Made by a program: the position numbers and the translations under genes | Notes under the pieces: model-generated | What the model saw: the letters and a program-made list of their open reading frames with translations, nothing else | The model's database searches: none | What the model was told of the DNA's origin: nothing | Assembly (NCBI GenBank): GCA_965197495.1 | Contig: OZ240210.1 | Coordinates: 1,922,001 to 1,986,000, forward strand | Reading direction: 5' to 3' | Length of the DNA stretch: 64,000 bases | From: SMYC01 sp965197495 | GTDB taxonomy: Bacteria > Acidobacteriota > Vicinamibacteria > Marinacidobacterales > SMYC01 | Shown here: positions 8,652 to 17,013 of the stretch, in pieces | Position numbering within the stretch: the stretch's first letter is position 1 | Layout: the number at the start of each line of letters is the position of its first letter

Positions 8652-10406
8652 TCACCAGGGGGCGAGTTCGAGCTTGCTAATCAGGGGGTTGTCCTCGTCG
8701 TACATCCCGAACCAGTTGGTCTTGCAGACCTGCTGGCCCTTCTTGTCGAATGGCGTGACCACGAGGCGGTGGTTGGCCCGGTCGATGTCGACGCGACAGA
8801 AATTGTCCTCCTGGGTATAGTTCCAGGAGCGATAGTCCATAGTTTCCGTCTCGGAAATCCTGAACGTGTCGAGTTGAGCCTGATCAGTCGAATCATGCAC
8901 GTAGTCAGACGGTTCTCCATCCGCGAAGGGGAACGGCCAATAAAACGCCGATGACGTAATCGAGACCATCTTAAGCGGCAACTCCCTGCTGTTTTTCTTC
9001 AGCGTGATCTGAGCAACGTTGGCGCAGTGGATGTCCCCGGACAGGAACACGACGTTCTGGATGCCCCGGTCAATCACGAAGCGCAGCAGCCGGCGGCGGG
9101 TTTCCGGAAAGCCCGGCCAGGAGTCGCTCGCTTCCATCCATTTGACCATTTGAGATCTCGTCTCGATGACCTGAATCTTGCCATCGAGTCGGCCGGTGCG
9201 GGCACTCATCGGGTTTGGCACGAACACGCTTGACGTGACGATGAATTTCGGCGCGTCACCATGCTTGGCATGGCTATCGGCAGGCCATTTCTCCAGCCGC
9301 TCGAACTGGCTCGGCTCTCCCTCGGCGTCCGCGTGCCGATCGACATGCCGGGTGCGACCCAGGAGCCGGTTGTCCGTCAAGCTGTCGGGCACATCCTCCA
9401 TGAAGCGTTGCGTGCGGGTGTCGAGAACAAAGAACGGGTAGCCGCCGCAAGCGAACTGATAATATAGGCGGTTCAGATAGGTCCGCGGGCCATGTGCCCA
9501 CTGATAGCTGCGATAGGCCGCAATCGCCAGATTGAAGACCTTGCGGGAATGGGCCCGATTCTCGGAGGGCTTGTCGATCCGGTCCTGGGTCCAATTATCC
9601 TCGATTTCGTGATCGTCGAGGATCATGTAGGTCGGCATCTCACGCAGCAGCGCCCGCATGTTCCGAGAACCGAAGGCGCTCTGATAGCGATCCTGGAACT
9701 CCTCGAAGGTGTCGGCGAGGCTGATCGAGATGTGCTTGTTGAGTTTGTCGGCGTAAATCTGGTCTCCAACCATGAGCACCATTTGGGCTCTGTCCCGCTG
9801 TTCGGGGCCACGCGCCTCCGTCAGGATCGGCCCGAAGATCTCGTCCGCCTCCTTGGTCTTTGATAGCAGGCCAGGATACCGGCAAGAGCCGAGCATGAAG
9901 GACATACTATCCTGGGGCTGATCAGGAAAGGTCCGGAACTCCGCCGTCGTGCGCTTACCCTCGATCCGAAGAAGCTGGTCGCGCAGCCTGCTGGGATCGG
10001 GCAACAGATGGGCGAGGTTGCTGTCGGGAATGTTCTGATCGGTGTCGAATGAATCGTCCAGCGTCAGGGTGCCGACCCGAACCCGATAACCGGTGTTTGG
10101 CACAAGTGGAATGATCCGTGGACGCGAGTCGGTGGCGGCGTGTGTCAAACAATGATCTCCGCCAAGGGTGAAAATTCCAGTTCGGTCATATTTGCGATGC
10201 AGCCTGAAATAGTAGACGCCATGCAAATCCTTTGTGGCAGGCTGACCATCGACCTGGTCGATCGTGATCAAGCCAATCGTTCGGCGATCGTCAGCATGCT
10301 TGCCGCCGACATCGGCCCGGTCTGACGCCCGGATCCAGATGGTGGAGGATGTCGGGGTAGTGTGACCGACAACTGGCCCAAGTCCGGGTGACCGCAAGCT
10401 GCTCAT
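8652..10406 (-). CDS. PhoD-like alkaline phosphatase / metallophosphoesterase
   Basis: From the ATG at 10406 (ribosome-binding site GAGGGA about 9 bases upstream; an in-frame ATG at 10478 lacks one) the protein has 584 residues. It has the PhoD layout: an N-terminal beta domain (GPVVGHTTPTSSTIWIRA) and then the metal site with FMLGSCRYPG, MVGDQIYAD, ILDDHEIEDNW and FLSGDIHCANV. PhoD enzymes hydrolyse phosphomono- or diesters with Fe/Ca. No Tat signal is evident, so location is uncertain. It is paired with a truncated GMC gene downstream. The upstream region 10407-10660 holds only a dispersed repeat. Confidence 0.82.
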   Translation of the reverse strand: MSSLRSPGLGPVVGHTTPTSSTIWIRASDRADVGGKHADDRRTIGLITIDQVDGQPATKDLHGVYYFRLHRKYDRTGIFTLGGDHCLTHAATDSRPRIIPLVPNTGYRVRVGTLTLDDSFDTDQNIPDSNLAHLLPDPSRLRDQLLRIEGKRTTAEFRTFPDQPQDSMSFMLGSCRYPGLLSKTKEADEIFGPILTEARGPEQRDRAQMVLMVGDQIYADKLNKHISISLADTFEEFQDRYQSAFGSRNMRALLREMPTYMILDDHEIEDNWTQDRIDKPSENRAHSRKVFNLAIAAYRSYQWAHGPRTYLNRLYYQFACGGYPFFVLDTRTQRFMEDVPDSLTDNRLLGRTRHVDRHADAEGEPSQFERLEKWPADSHAKHGDAPKFIVTSSVFVPNPMSARTGRLDGKIQVIETRSQMVKWMEASDSWPGFPETRRRLLRFVIDRGIQNVVFLSGDIHCANVAQITLKKNSRELPLKMVSITSSAFYWPFPFADGEPSDYVHDSTDQAQLDTFRISETETMDYRSWNYTQEDNFCRVDIDRANHRLVVTPFDKKGQQVCKTNWFGMYDEDNPLISKLELAPW

Positions 10407-10660
10407 CAGTGTTCCCTCTTCGGGTTGGCTGCCGCGAGAATTTCCAGTGATAGATCGATTCAGCGCTTTCAGGCTCAATTATTATCGCGTTAGAGGGTGC
10501 TGTCAAAGTTGAGGCTCAAGCTCGAAGCGGGCCGCTAGATAATGGGTGTCGATCACATCGTGTCCAAAAACACGAACGAACTCAAGACCTGCATAAGTCG
10601 GAGCGTTTGGGATAGACGGGTCTACGCTTGCTTCGCCAAGGGAAGCTAGAATGCTCGGTC

Positions 10661-11128
10661 ATGAGCACGGCGATCCAACCCTGGACGTTCTTGGTCGTCG
10701 CCGTGGCTGGTTGGATCCAGCGTGACTAACAAGCAGCTATTGTCTACTTGCTGGAGAAGAACAAAGTCCTCAAAGCTCGGCTTCGTGGGAGAAAACTTCG
10801 TTTCACCGACGACGAGCGCCGTCGGCTCGCGGTAAAGGGCAAAGCCTTCGGCCGGAAACTCTTGACAGAAGTCGCCGGTATCGTCACACCGGAAATCCTG
10901 CTGGCTTGGCACCGAAGGCTCATTGCGGGGAAGTGGGACTACAGCGCGCGGCGGAAACAGCTCGGACGGCCCCGGGTCATGGCCGAGATTAGCGAGCTCG
11001 TCGTGGGAACGGCGACATCGAATCCGAAGTGGGGTTATACACGAATTCGCGACGCCCTCTCGAATCTAGGTCGTACTATAGCCAGGAGCACCATCGCAAA
11101 TATTCTGCGGGAACACGGCATCGAGCCC
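10661..11128 (+). pseudogene. Integrase-type (IS3/IS481-like) transposase, nonsense-mutated and truncated
   Basis: The family N-terminus is readable from ATG 10661 (PWTFLVVAVAGWIQRD). An in-frame TAA stands at 10727-10729 where a Gln codon is expected, then the frame continues with QAAIVYLLEKNKVLKARL, RRRLAVKGKA, ILLAWHRRLIA and WGYTRIRDALSNLG to REHGIEP. There the 143-bp repeat (copy c) cuts it at 11129. The DDE core is lost. The C-terminal part of a closely similar gene survives at 13930-14313 on the other strand. Confidence 0.8.
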
Positions 11129-11197
11129 GTCCTGTGCCAAAACTCAGCCCTTTTGAAATAGACCATTAATCAGCAGCTTAGTGTCTGTGTTTGCGAC
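11129..11197 (+). repeat. 143-bp repeat family, copy c (69 bp)
   Basis: The outer edge GTCCTGTGCCAAAACTCAG directly follows the interrupted integrase codons for HGIEP. Similarity to copies a and d ends at GCGAC near 11197. It is a solo element end in the same orientation as copy d. Confidence 0.65.
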
Positions 11198-11202
11198 GGG
11201 TG

Positions 11203-11259
11203 TGATCCGCAAAAAAGAAGATCGCGTACCGCTGGATCGACTTTTTGCGGAGCACACCT
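11203..11259. repeat. Inverted repeat TCCGCAAAAA...TTTTTGCGGA
   Basis: TCCGCAAAAA near 11203-11213 and TTTTTGCGGA near 11243-11252 are perfect inverse copies, and the flanking AAGATCG and CGATC also pair, so two inverted ends face each other. The right arm with its flank recurs at 92-118. It could be two abutting ends of a small insertion sequence. Confidence 0.4.
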
Positions 11260-11353
11260 GCACCCAATCCTGAATCTCCAGACGCGCCCACTTCTCCAGC
11301 GACTCCCAAGCCACCCTTGACGCACTCCTGCGTCTTGTGGTCTTTTCCTTCAT
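11260..11353 (-). pseudogene. IS256-type transposase, N-terminal fragment
   Basis: From ATG 11353 (preceded by GGAAGGAGA) the product begins MKEKTTRRRSASRVAWESLE and reaches IQDWVQ, matching the N-terminus of IS256-type transposases. It is cut at 11260 by the repeat described above. This is the part that the two larger IS256 copies in the window lack. Confidence 0.5.
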
Positions 11354-11511
11354 GGCGGTGTCTCCTTCCGTAGGCTCCTTCAGGCGCCGTTCGACGACGC
11401 GGAAGGTTACTCCACCTTTACTCTATTTCCACACCTTGGACCGTACCGGGATCTTCGGAGACTGAATTCATTGAGTCAGGCCACCGCCGCCCAACCGCCG
11501 ATGTCGAGGTT

Positions 11512-11695
11512 TCATCCGCCACCCGTCTCGCTGCGAGTCGCCGGAGGCTTCTTCCCGTTGGCCGGCGGGTCGTTGTCGAGCCCGAAGAACTCCCTGACGG
11601 CGAGTTCGTGTTCGCCGAATGACTTGCGTCCGAGTTGGTAGATCTCCTCAAGTGTCTTCACGTTCGACTCCGTGAACGAAGTGCGGTTCTGCTCC
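11512..11695 (-). pseudogene. Patatin-like protein, C-terminal segment (split by IS)
   Basis: If the ISAzo13 element (11699-13059) and one TTA duplication are removed, the patatin frame from the right side runs on here without a break: AFLKEQNRTSFTESNVKTLE, then IYQLGRKSFGEHELAVREFF, ending with a stop at 11512-11514. This restores about 62 C-terminal residues. Confidence 0.75.
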
Positions 11696-11698
11696 TTA

Positions 11699-13059
11699 GG
11701 ATCTGTTACATATTAATATTTACAATACACTCTCATTGCTGCTATCCTCTGCTGGTTGCGAGACTATACGAGGATGGCAACCAATCGAAAGGTACCAGAG
11801 TCTGAACGTCACTGGTTGAGGGTGCTGGGGACGTTGAACGAAGCGCAAGCGCGTGTTTTTGTGGCTCAACGGGCGCTTGAAGAAGGTCGCGGTGGGATCA
11901 GTCGGCTGTCGCGACTTACGGGGATGTCGCGCCCGACCATCATGAAGGGTATGGCGGAGCTCAAGGGGAAAGCGCCGATTGTTGATAGCGAGAGCGCCCG
12001 AGTGCGCAAGCCCGGAGGGGGGAGAAAGCGGGTCGAGGAGTTGGACCCGAGAGTCGAGAGGGAGCTGAAGAAGATCCTCGACGAAAGAACCGCCGGCGAC
12101 CCGATGAAGCATCTCAAATGGACAAACAAGTCCACGAGAGCGATGGCGGAGGAGCTTGAACGCAAAGGTCACGATGTCTCGTACGTGACGGTTGCTCGAC
12201 GCCTAGGAGAGATGGGTTACTCGCTGCAAGCCAATGTGAAGAGATTGGAAGGGGATCAGCATCCGGATCGGGACAAACAGTTTCGTTACATCAACAAGCA
12301 AGTGAGCAAGTTCATGCGGAGCAAAGATCCGGTCGTGAGCGTCGACACCAAGAAGAAGGAATTGATAGGAGCCTTTGAAAACAGGGGTAGAACGTGGAGG
12401 AAGAAGAAGGGCGGAGCGGAGCCGGTTCTTGTACACGACTTCCCCAGTATGGCTGATGGCAAAGCAATTCCCTATGGGACTTACGATGTGTCTCGCGACG
12501 AAGCACTGGTCAACGTCGGCATTACTCACGAGACTGCGGAATTCGCGGTAGAAAGCATCCGGAGATGGTGGCGCATACTCGGGAAGAAGTCTTATCCGAC
12601 GGCGAAACGTCTGCTTGTTTGCGCGGACGCCGGTGGAAGCAACGGAAACCGGCTGCGAGGCTGGAAGCTCCACCTTCAAAAGCTATCGGACCAACTGAAG
12701 ATTCCCATCACCGTTTGCCACTATCCGCCGGGAACCAGTAAGTGGAACAAAATCGAACATCGACTATTCTCGTTTGTCAGCATGAACTGGAAAGGTCGGC
12801 CTCTCGTGAGCTACGAGGCGGTCGTCAATCTTATCGGCAACACCAAAACCCGAACTGAATTGAAGGTAAAGGCCATGCTGGACAAGAACTCCTACGAGAC
12901 AGGCCAGAAGGTCAGCGACGAAGAGATGCAGGAGCTTCGGCTCAAAGTTCACCCCTTCCACGGCAACTGGAATTACACTCTACTTCCCCGACGTGCTTGA
13001 ATTGAGGGTATGAATCTTTACTCAACTCGCATTTGTAAATATTATTGTGTAACAGACCC
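11699..13059 (+). mobile_element. ISAzo13-family insertion sequence, complete (1361 bp)
   Basis: The terminal inverted repeats are GGATCTGTTACATATTAATA at the left and, read inverted, GGGTCTGTTACACAATAATA at the right; both continue into TTTACAA (about 27 bases, few mismatches). A TTA target duplication flanks it (11696-11698 and 13060-13062). It interrupts a patatin gene whose frame is restored on removal, so the boundaries are well supported. Confidence 0.88.
11756..13000 (+). CDS. ISAzo13-family transposase, intact
   Basis: 414 residues from TTG 11756; an ATG at 11774 is an equally possible start and neither has a strong ribosome-binding site. It has an N-terminal helix-turn-helix (SRLSRLTGMSRPTIMKGMAE), a central GDPMKHLKWTNKSTR segment, and a DDE-like core with VSVDTKKKELIG, CADAGGSNG and CHYPPGTSKWNKIEHRLFS, ending in HGNWNYTLLP. 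Length and motifs are those of a full family member. It sits between matching terminal repeats and is probably functional. Confidence 0.88.
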   Translation: MRDYTRMATNRKVPESERHWLRVLGTLNEAQARVFVAQRALEEGRGGISRLSRLTGMSRPTIMKGMAELKGKAPIVDSESARVRKPGGGRKRVEELDPRVERELKKILDERTAGDPMKHLKWTNKSTRAMAEELERKGHDVSYVTVARRLGEMGYSLQANVKRLEGDQHPDRDKQFRYINKQVSKFMRSKDPVVSVDTKKKELIGAFENRGRTWRKKKGGAEPVLVHDFPSMADGKAIPYGTYDVSRDEALVNVGITHETAEFAVESIRRWWRILGKKSYPTAKRLLVCADAGGSNGNRLRGWKLHLQKLSDQLKIPITVCHYPPGTSKWNKIEHRLFSFVSMNWKGRPLVSYEAVVNLIGNTKTRTELKVKAMLDKNSYETGQKVSDEEMQELRLKVHPFHGNWNYTLLPRRA

Positions 13060-13701
13060 TTAAGGAAGGCGTCGTCGATTCGTATCCATTTGATGTCGCT
13101 GAATAGGGCCTTGCGAAGAGGGGGGACAGTGGACGCGTTTGCGATCAGCAGAGGCGTCAGTGTTCGGACGACACCAAGCCACTGGAGGAGGTTGCGCTTT
13201 TCCGAGAAGCGTCCGGTGCCGATGCTCAGGATCCGGATGGCGGATCGAAGCTGGCCGAGGGGGCCGAGAGCATCCGCCAGCGCAAAGAGGGCTGGGTTGT
13301 TCGCGACGAAGCCACCGTCGGCGAGGTCTGATTTTCCGTGGCTCGTGTCAACGCGGTGCGACCGGAAGAATGGGTAGGCCGCACACGAAGTGACTACAGC
13401 GTCAGCGATCGTGCACCCGAACCCGGGCTCGAATGTGTGTTGCCGGCCGAGTGCTTGCCCAGCGTGTCGCTTGAAGATTCTCGGGCTGTTGTCATCGAGG
13501 TTTGTCGCCACGATGCCGATGTCTGTCGAGAACGCGTCGAACTTCGCGCTCTCGAAGACCTCATCGACCCTGGCTCGGAGGACCTCAGACTTCCGCTTGG
13601 GAAACCAGCGGCTCATCACGTCGGGGGCCAGCTTGAGGTAGTGCTTCCTGATTTCGTCCACCGGTTTATTCAGGGCGATCAGCGAGCCGATGATCGATCC
13701 C
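13060..13701 (-). pseudogene. Patatin-like phospholipase, interrupted and N-terminally truncated
   Basis: Residues from TGSIIGSLIAL onward match patatins just after the nucleophile elbow GXSXG: then FSTDIGIVATNLDD, AVVTSCAAYPFF, DGGFVANNPALFALADAL with the catalytic DGG motif, and ILSIGTG. The oxyanion-hole and Ser-containing part is gone, replaced by repeat copy d (edge at 13702). The C-terminus is separated by the ISAzo13 insertion and resumes at 11695. The enzyme, a lipid acyl hydrolase in the family, must be inactive. Confidence 0.82.
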
Positions 13702-13844
13702 GTCCTGTGCCAAAACTCGGCCCTTTTGAAATAGGCCATAAATCAGCAACTTAGTGTCTGTGTTTGCGACCGGGCTAAGAGCCGTGGGCTTTACAATCGT
13801 CTTGGGCGGGCGGGTCGTCACCATTCAGATGACCACCTAGTCGA
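13702..13844 (+). repeat. 143-bp repeat, copy d
   Basis: This is nearly identical over its full length to copy a (5054-5196), with edge GTCCTGTGCCAAAACTCGG at the patatin junction and inner limit CCACCTAGTCGA. It is a solo end with no transposase attached. Confidence 0.7.
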
Positions 13845-13929
13845 AAGCGAATATCGAAGCGTGTTCCTGAAGCTGTTTCCACGCTACGCCGGTCGAGCCC
13901 GCCGAGGGGCTACCGTCGCCGGCGACCAT

Positions 13930-14313
13930 CTACGCGGCACGGCAGTAGTAGTTGAGAATGCCCCCAAGTCGCTCTCGCGACACGATGGGGCCAGTGTCAC
14001 TCGCGCTTGCCGGCAGAGGTGTGATGAGCTCGTTGCCGAGACCTTGGTGGTTCCGTTCTGTGTGATAGTGCACTACGTATTCGGTTACCGCTGTGCGCAG
14101 GTGTCGCTCACTGAGAGGTACGAAGCGGTCGAGACACTCTCGACGTATGGAGAGAACGAATCTTTCCGCATATGCGTTCAGATTCGGACGATTAGCGGGA
14201 AGGCGAAGGGGCTTCACGCCTGAATCTCTCAACAGCCCACGTACCGCCTCGGTGAATAGCGGGTCCCGGTCGTGGATGAGGTATCGCTTGCCAAGGAGGA
14301 AACCATCCCACAA
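13930..14313 (-). pseudogene. Integrase-type transposase, C-terminal fragment
   Basis: The product carries GFLLGKRYLIHDRDPLFTEA, NLNAYAERFVLSIRRECLD, HYHTERNHQGLGNELI and RERLGGILNYYCRAA, the C-terminal rve-core half (second Asp and the Glu) of the same transposase family as the fragment at 10661. Its N-terminal half is replaced by an ISL3 fragment that starts near 14313. The stop is at 13930. Confidence 0.8.
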
Positions 14314-14923
14314 CAAAGATCGCTACAATCGCTACTGGCGGCACTTGGACCTGTTCGGTGTCCGGACCTATCTTCGCTACTCGATCCGACGAGTGGTATG
14401 TCGGCGGTGTGGAGTGGTCAGAGAAAAGGTGCCTTGGGCCGACAAGGGAAGCCGCTTTACCAAAAGCTTCGAACAAGAGGTAGCGTGGCTGGCACAGAGG
14501 ACGGACGTCAGCGCCGTAGCGAACTATTTCCGAGTGACGTGGCGTTCGGTGCGACGGATCATCCAGCGAGTGGTTGCCGAGCAGCGGGATGAGCGGCGCG
14601 AGCTCGATGGATTGCGGGTGATTGGGATGGACGAGATCAGCTACCGCAAACGCCACAAGTACTTAACAGTGGTAATAGACCATCTCAGCGGCCGGGTCGT
14701 CTGGGCGGGAAAGGAGCGCAAGGCCAAGACGCTGCTGCGGTTTTTCCGCAAGCTCGGACCACAAAGAGCCGCGGAGCTCGAAGCGGTCAGCATGGACATG
14801 TGGGAGCCGTACATAACTGTCGTCGGCAAAAAGGCTCCTCAGGCACGGGTGATCTTTGACCGCTTCCACATCGTCAAGCATCTGAACGAGGCCGTGGATA
14901 AGACCCGGCGCGAGCTGGTGCGG
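14313..14923 (+). pseudogene. ISL3-family transposase fragment
   Basis: From NKDRYNRYWRHLDLFGVR to RRELVR this matches residues 52-255 of the intact ISL3 transposase at 17008-18228, with a handful of substitutions. The 5' part is missing at the integrase junction, and at 14924 an IS256 end (GAGTCAAGCCC) replaces the rest. An overlapping longer open frame from 14093 is a chance extension. Confidence 0.85.
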
Positions 14924-14969
14924 AGTCAAGCCCATTCTTAGTTGAAATTTTCCACGGCTCCCGGTTCGT

Positions 14970-15956
14970 TTAAGCAACGTTCTTCCTCGACGTATTCTTT
15001 TTCGCGGTCTCGATCTTCAGTTCACGCTTGAGCGCTTCACGCAGCTTTGGAAGGTGTCGGTAGCCCATCACCTTCCGGAGGCGCGGCTCGATGTCGGTGA
15101 GCGCGGTCGCGAGCCAGCGTTGGCGTTGGTTCGAAGTCTTCCAGTGATCGACCTTCGCGCAACGTTCCTCGATAAGCGCATTGACGGACTCGATGCAGTT
15201 CGTCGTCTTTAGTGAGTGACCGAGCACCCCGTACACGCCAAGACGATGCACGGTCAGGGTCTCCTCCAGCCCCTCTTCGAGGCTAGAGGCCGCAGACTGA
15301 TTCCTCTCTTCCAGCTCGCGGTGGAGTTGCTCGAGGGCCTCAAGCGCCTCCTTGTGCGTCGGCCGGCCGTACGCGCGCTGCAGCCGCTTGCGCCACAACG
15401 ACTGCTCGCTCTTGGACAAATAGCTCACGACATTCTCTCGTTTGTGCCACTGGCAACGGCCCACGACGACCCGCCTGCGAAAGGCCTTAGTCACGGCTCC
15501 TCGCAGCCCCTTGCTGCCGTCGATGACCACCAGCAGCCCTTCAGAGATATCGAGACCCCGCTCGACCAATGAACGCAGGAACGGCCTAAGAACACGCTCG
15601 TTCTCAGTGTCTGTCTCCACGAAGCCGAGGAAGCGTTTGTCCCCGGATAACGTGATGCCGAGAGCCACCACCATCGTCGCGTCGGCGAACGTCTTGCCGT
15701 CCAGGACCATCGCCACCACGTCCTCACCCGAGAGATCACGCTCCTGCATCTCACGCAGCTTCGCTGCGCTTGCTTCGACGAAGCCGCGCGACACCGACGA
15801 ACTCGACAGACCGATCGCGCCCGGGACCAATTCCGCCGCCGACTCATAGTTCCGGCACGAGATCCCGTACAGCACTCTTCGTAGAAGCAACTCGTCCACC
15901 TCTCCGCGGTGACTCAGACTCTCGTACGAGCTCAACGGGATCCCGATAGGACTCAC
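14970..15956 (-). CDS. IS256-family transposase, lacking its N-terminus
   Basis: 328 residues with the DDE triad in LDGKTFADATMV, VIDGSKGLRGAV plus GRCQWHKRENVVSYL, and TNCIESVNALIEERC. Genuine family sequence begins near residue 7 (PLSSYESLSHRGEVDELLLR); the first ~70-100 residues (the DNA-binding part) are absent. DNA just upstream (15940-16008) belongs to the 5' end of an IS1634-type gene. The element's other end is intact at 14924, where it cut an ISL3 fragment. It is very similar to the copy at 508-1332 and probably inactive. Confidence 0.82.
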   Translation of the reverse strand: MSPIGIPLSSYESLSHRGEVDELLLRRVLYGISCRNYESAAELVPGAIGLSSSSVSRGFVEASAAKLREMQERDLSGEDVVAMVLDGKTFADATMVVALGITLSGDKRFLGFVETDTENERVLRPFLRSLVERGLDISEGLLVVIDGSKGLRGAVTKAFRRRVVVGRCQWHKRENVVSYLSKSEQSLWRKRLQRAYGRPTHKEALEALEQLHRELEERNQSAASSLEEGLEETLTVHRLGVYGVLGHSLKTTNCIESVNALIEERCAKVDHWKTSNQRQRWLATALTDIEPRLRKVMGYRHLPKLREALKRELKIETAKKNTSRKNVA

Positions 15957-16008
15957 GGAGCAAAACGGCGGGTTTGGAGTTGCGGTTGGGCACGATATCG
16001 ATGTGCAT
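15940..16008 (-). pseudogene. IS1634-type transposase, N-terminal fragment
   Basis: The ATG at 16008 opens MHIDIVPNRNSKPAVLLRES, the characteristic start of many IS1634-type transposases. After about 22 codons it is replaced by IS256 sequence in another frame. It is a small junction remnant. Confidence 0.6.
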
Positions 16009-16072
16009 GGCTACTATATACACTATATAGGCATATATAACAACAACAAATACAATAAAACATGGCTACTAA
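16009..16072. repeat. AT-rich island with a duplicated start-region motif
   Basis: The motif ATGGCTACTA occurs at about 16007 and again at about 16061, flanking roughly 50 bases of TA- and ACA-rich low-complexity DNA in an otherwise GC-rich region. It lies just upstream of the IS1634-type start codon, so it is probably that element's leader with a local duplication. Confidence 0.4.
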
Positions 16073-16079
16073 TTGCAGG

Positions 16080-16505
16080 CAAAAATCACACCTCTAGCGC
16101 TGTAACTCCATGCGACTAAAGGTACTTTACCGAAGCGTGGGAGGGCTTACTGGGCAGAACTTCAGTCTAAGAGTGGCACACATTCTGACGGGTCTCCCAG
16201 GTTCCTCTATCAGTCTGTTGACGCGCGCTGTCCCCAGCCACCCCGGACGGCCCCACGGTTGCATTCGCTCGTTCTTCTTCCGTGGATAGCAGGCTTCGGG
16301 ACCTCTGATATCCTTGGCCGTCCATCACTTAAGCGTAACGAGGCTGAATCGGGTTCACTTGCGTTACGGCTCGCGTCTTCGCCTCCGGAGGCTTCGGCCC
16401 TCAGATTGCTCCAAGTCACCGCTCCATTGGCTACATGTCGTACGAGCAATTCACATGGCAGACTCCTTTCATCCTGCTAGACTGACCAGGCTTAACCTGG
16501 CACAC
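16080..16505 (-). ncRNA. Group II intron relic (5' part)
   Basis: Read on the minus strand it starts with GTGTG at 16505, directly after a CTTTGCGCCTTTG exon-like repeat, and has the AGCAGGATGAAAGGAGTC domain-I-type start and the GGAACCTGGGAGACCCGTC block often seen before intron-encoded reverse transcriptase genes. A block near 16335-16375 (GCGTAACGAGGCTGAATCGG and onward) matches the second intron relic at about 60510-60550. No reverse transcriptase and no domain V are seen; the 3' part is lost near the IS256/IS1634 junction. Confidence 0.5.
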
Positions 16506-16731
16506 CAAAGGCGCAAAGAAAAAACGGTTCTCCTGTCGTTTCTGGGGATCTGATTTGGGCGCGAGGGTATGGCCTATGGACGCTGCCGCGATTGTGGAAA
16601 ACACCGGAAACTCCTGGAGAGAGAGGCGTTAGGGATGGGTTGTGAGCAGGTACAAACGTAGCAGCGGCGTTTTCCACAATCGCTTGGAAAACGCTTCGCG
16701 TTTCCCACAAGCGCCCACAGGCCCCTCCTGA
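16506..16731. other. Non-coding stretch with inverted GTGGAAAAC motifs
   Basis: A CGCAAAG-type repeat remnant lies at 16507-16530. The perfect inverse pair GCGATTGTGGAAAAC (16588-16602) and GTTTTCCACAATCGC (16669-16683) flanks 66 bases. The word TTTTCCACA resembles a DnaA box, but in this IS setting it is more likely a transposase-binding or hairpin site. No gene is seen. Confidence 0.4.
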
Positions 16732-16950
16732 TATATACAAGAAGGATTCATTCATTTGGAATAAGGAAGGGGAGGCATCGATCAGTGGAGGCTATGGAAA
16801 ACGCCCTTCCAGGCTTCGAAGAGAGCTCAGTCGTGAGCAAGGCCTTGAACGATCCGGACCGTGGGGGCGTTTCCCACAGCCTCGTTTCGCGCTGCGGGGC
16901 AGTGGCATTTGGTGAGGCCTGTGGGTTGAGAGGGTAAGCCATGTTTAGAT

Positions 16951-17013
16951 GCGCATCGGCGAGAACGCTAGAATCCTTTTTCGGCAAGAAAAAGGAGCGT
17001 TCTCGCGATGCGC
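16951..17013 (+). promoter_or_regulatory. Hairpin burying the ISL3 transposase start codon
   Basis: Left arm GCGCATCGGCGAGAACGCT (16951-16969) pairs with AGCGTTCTCGCGATGCGC (16996-17013, one-base bulge). Inside, CCTTTTTC pairs with GAAAAAGG around a GGCAA loop. The ribosome-binding site AAAAAGGAG and the ATG at 17008 both lie in the right arm. An RNA that includes the whole hairpin would hide the start, a known way for IS elements to avoid translation from outside promoters. It is identical in copy 2 (52716-52778). Confidence 0.65.

Noticed and set aside
7695..11128. A defence or biosynthetic island formed by the phosphatase, PhoD and integrase
   Set aside because: The genes differ in origin and are separated by MITE and IS debris; no defence-type nuclease, ATPase or toxin domain is seen.
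16157..16190. Candidate right terminal repeat of the IS256 element at 14924
   Set aside because: Similarity is partial, and the IS256 gene is already truncated near 15937 by IS1634-type DNA, so no right end is expected there; the sequence belongs to the intron relic.
16588..16683. Two inverted TTTTCCACA words like DnaA boxes, as a second origin
   Set aside because: They lie in IS debris 15 kb from dnaA, in a perfect 15-base inverted pair and next to other GGAAAACGC words of the ISL3 leader; an IS-related site is simpler.
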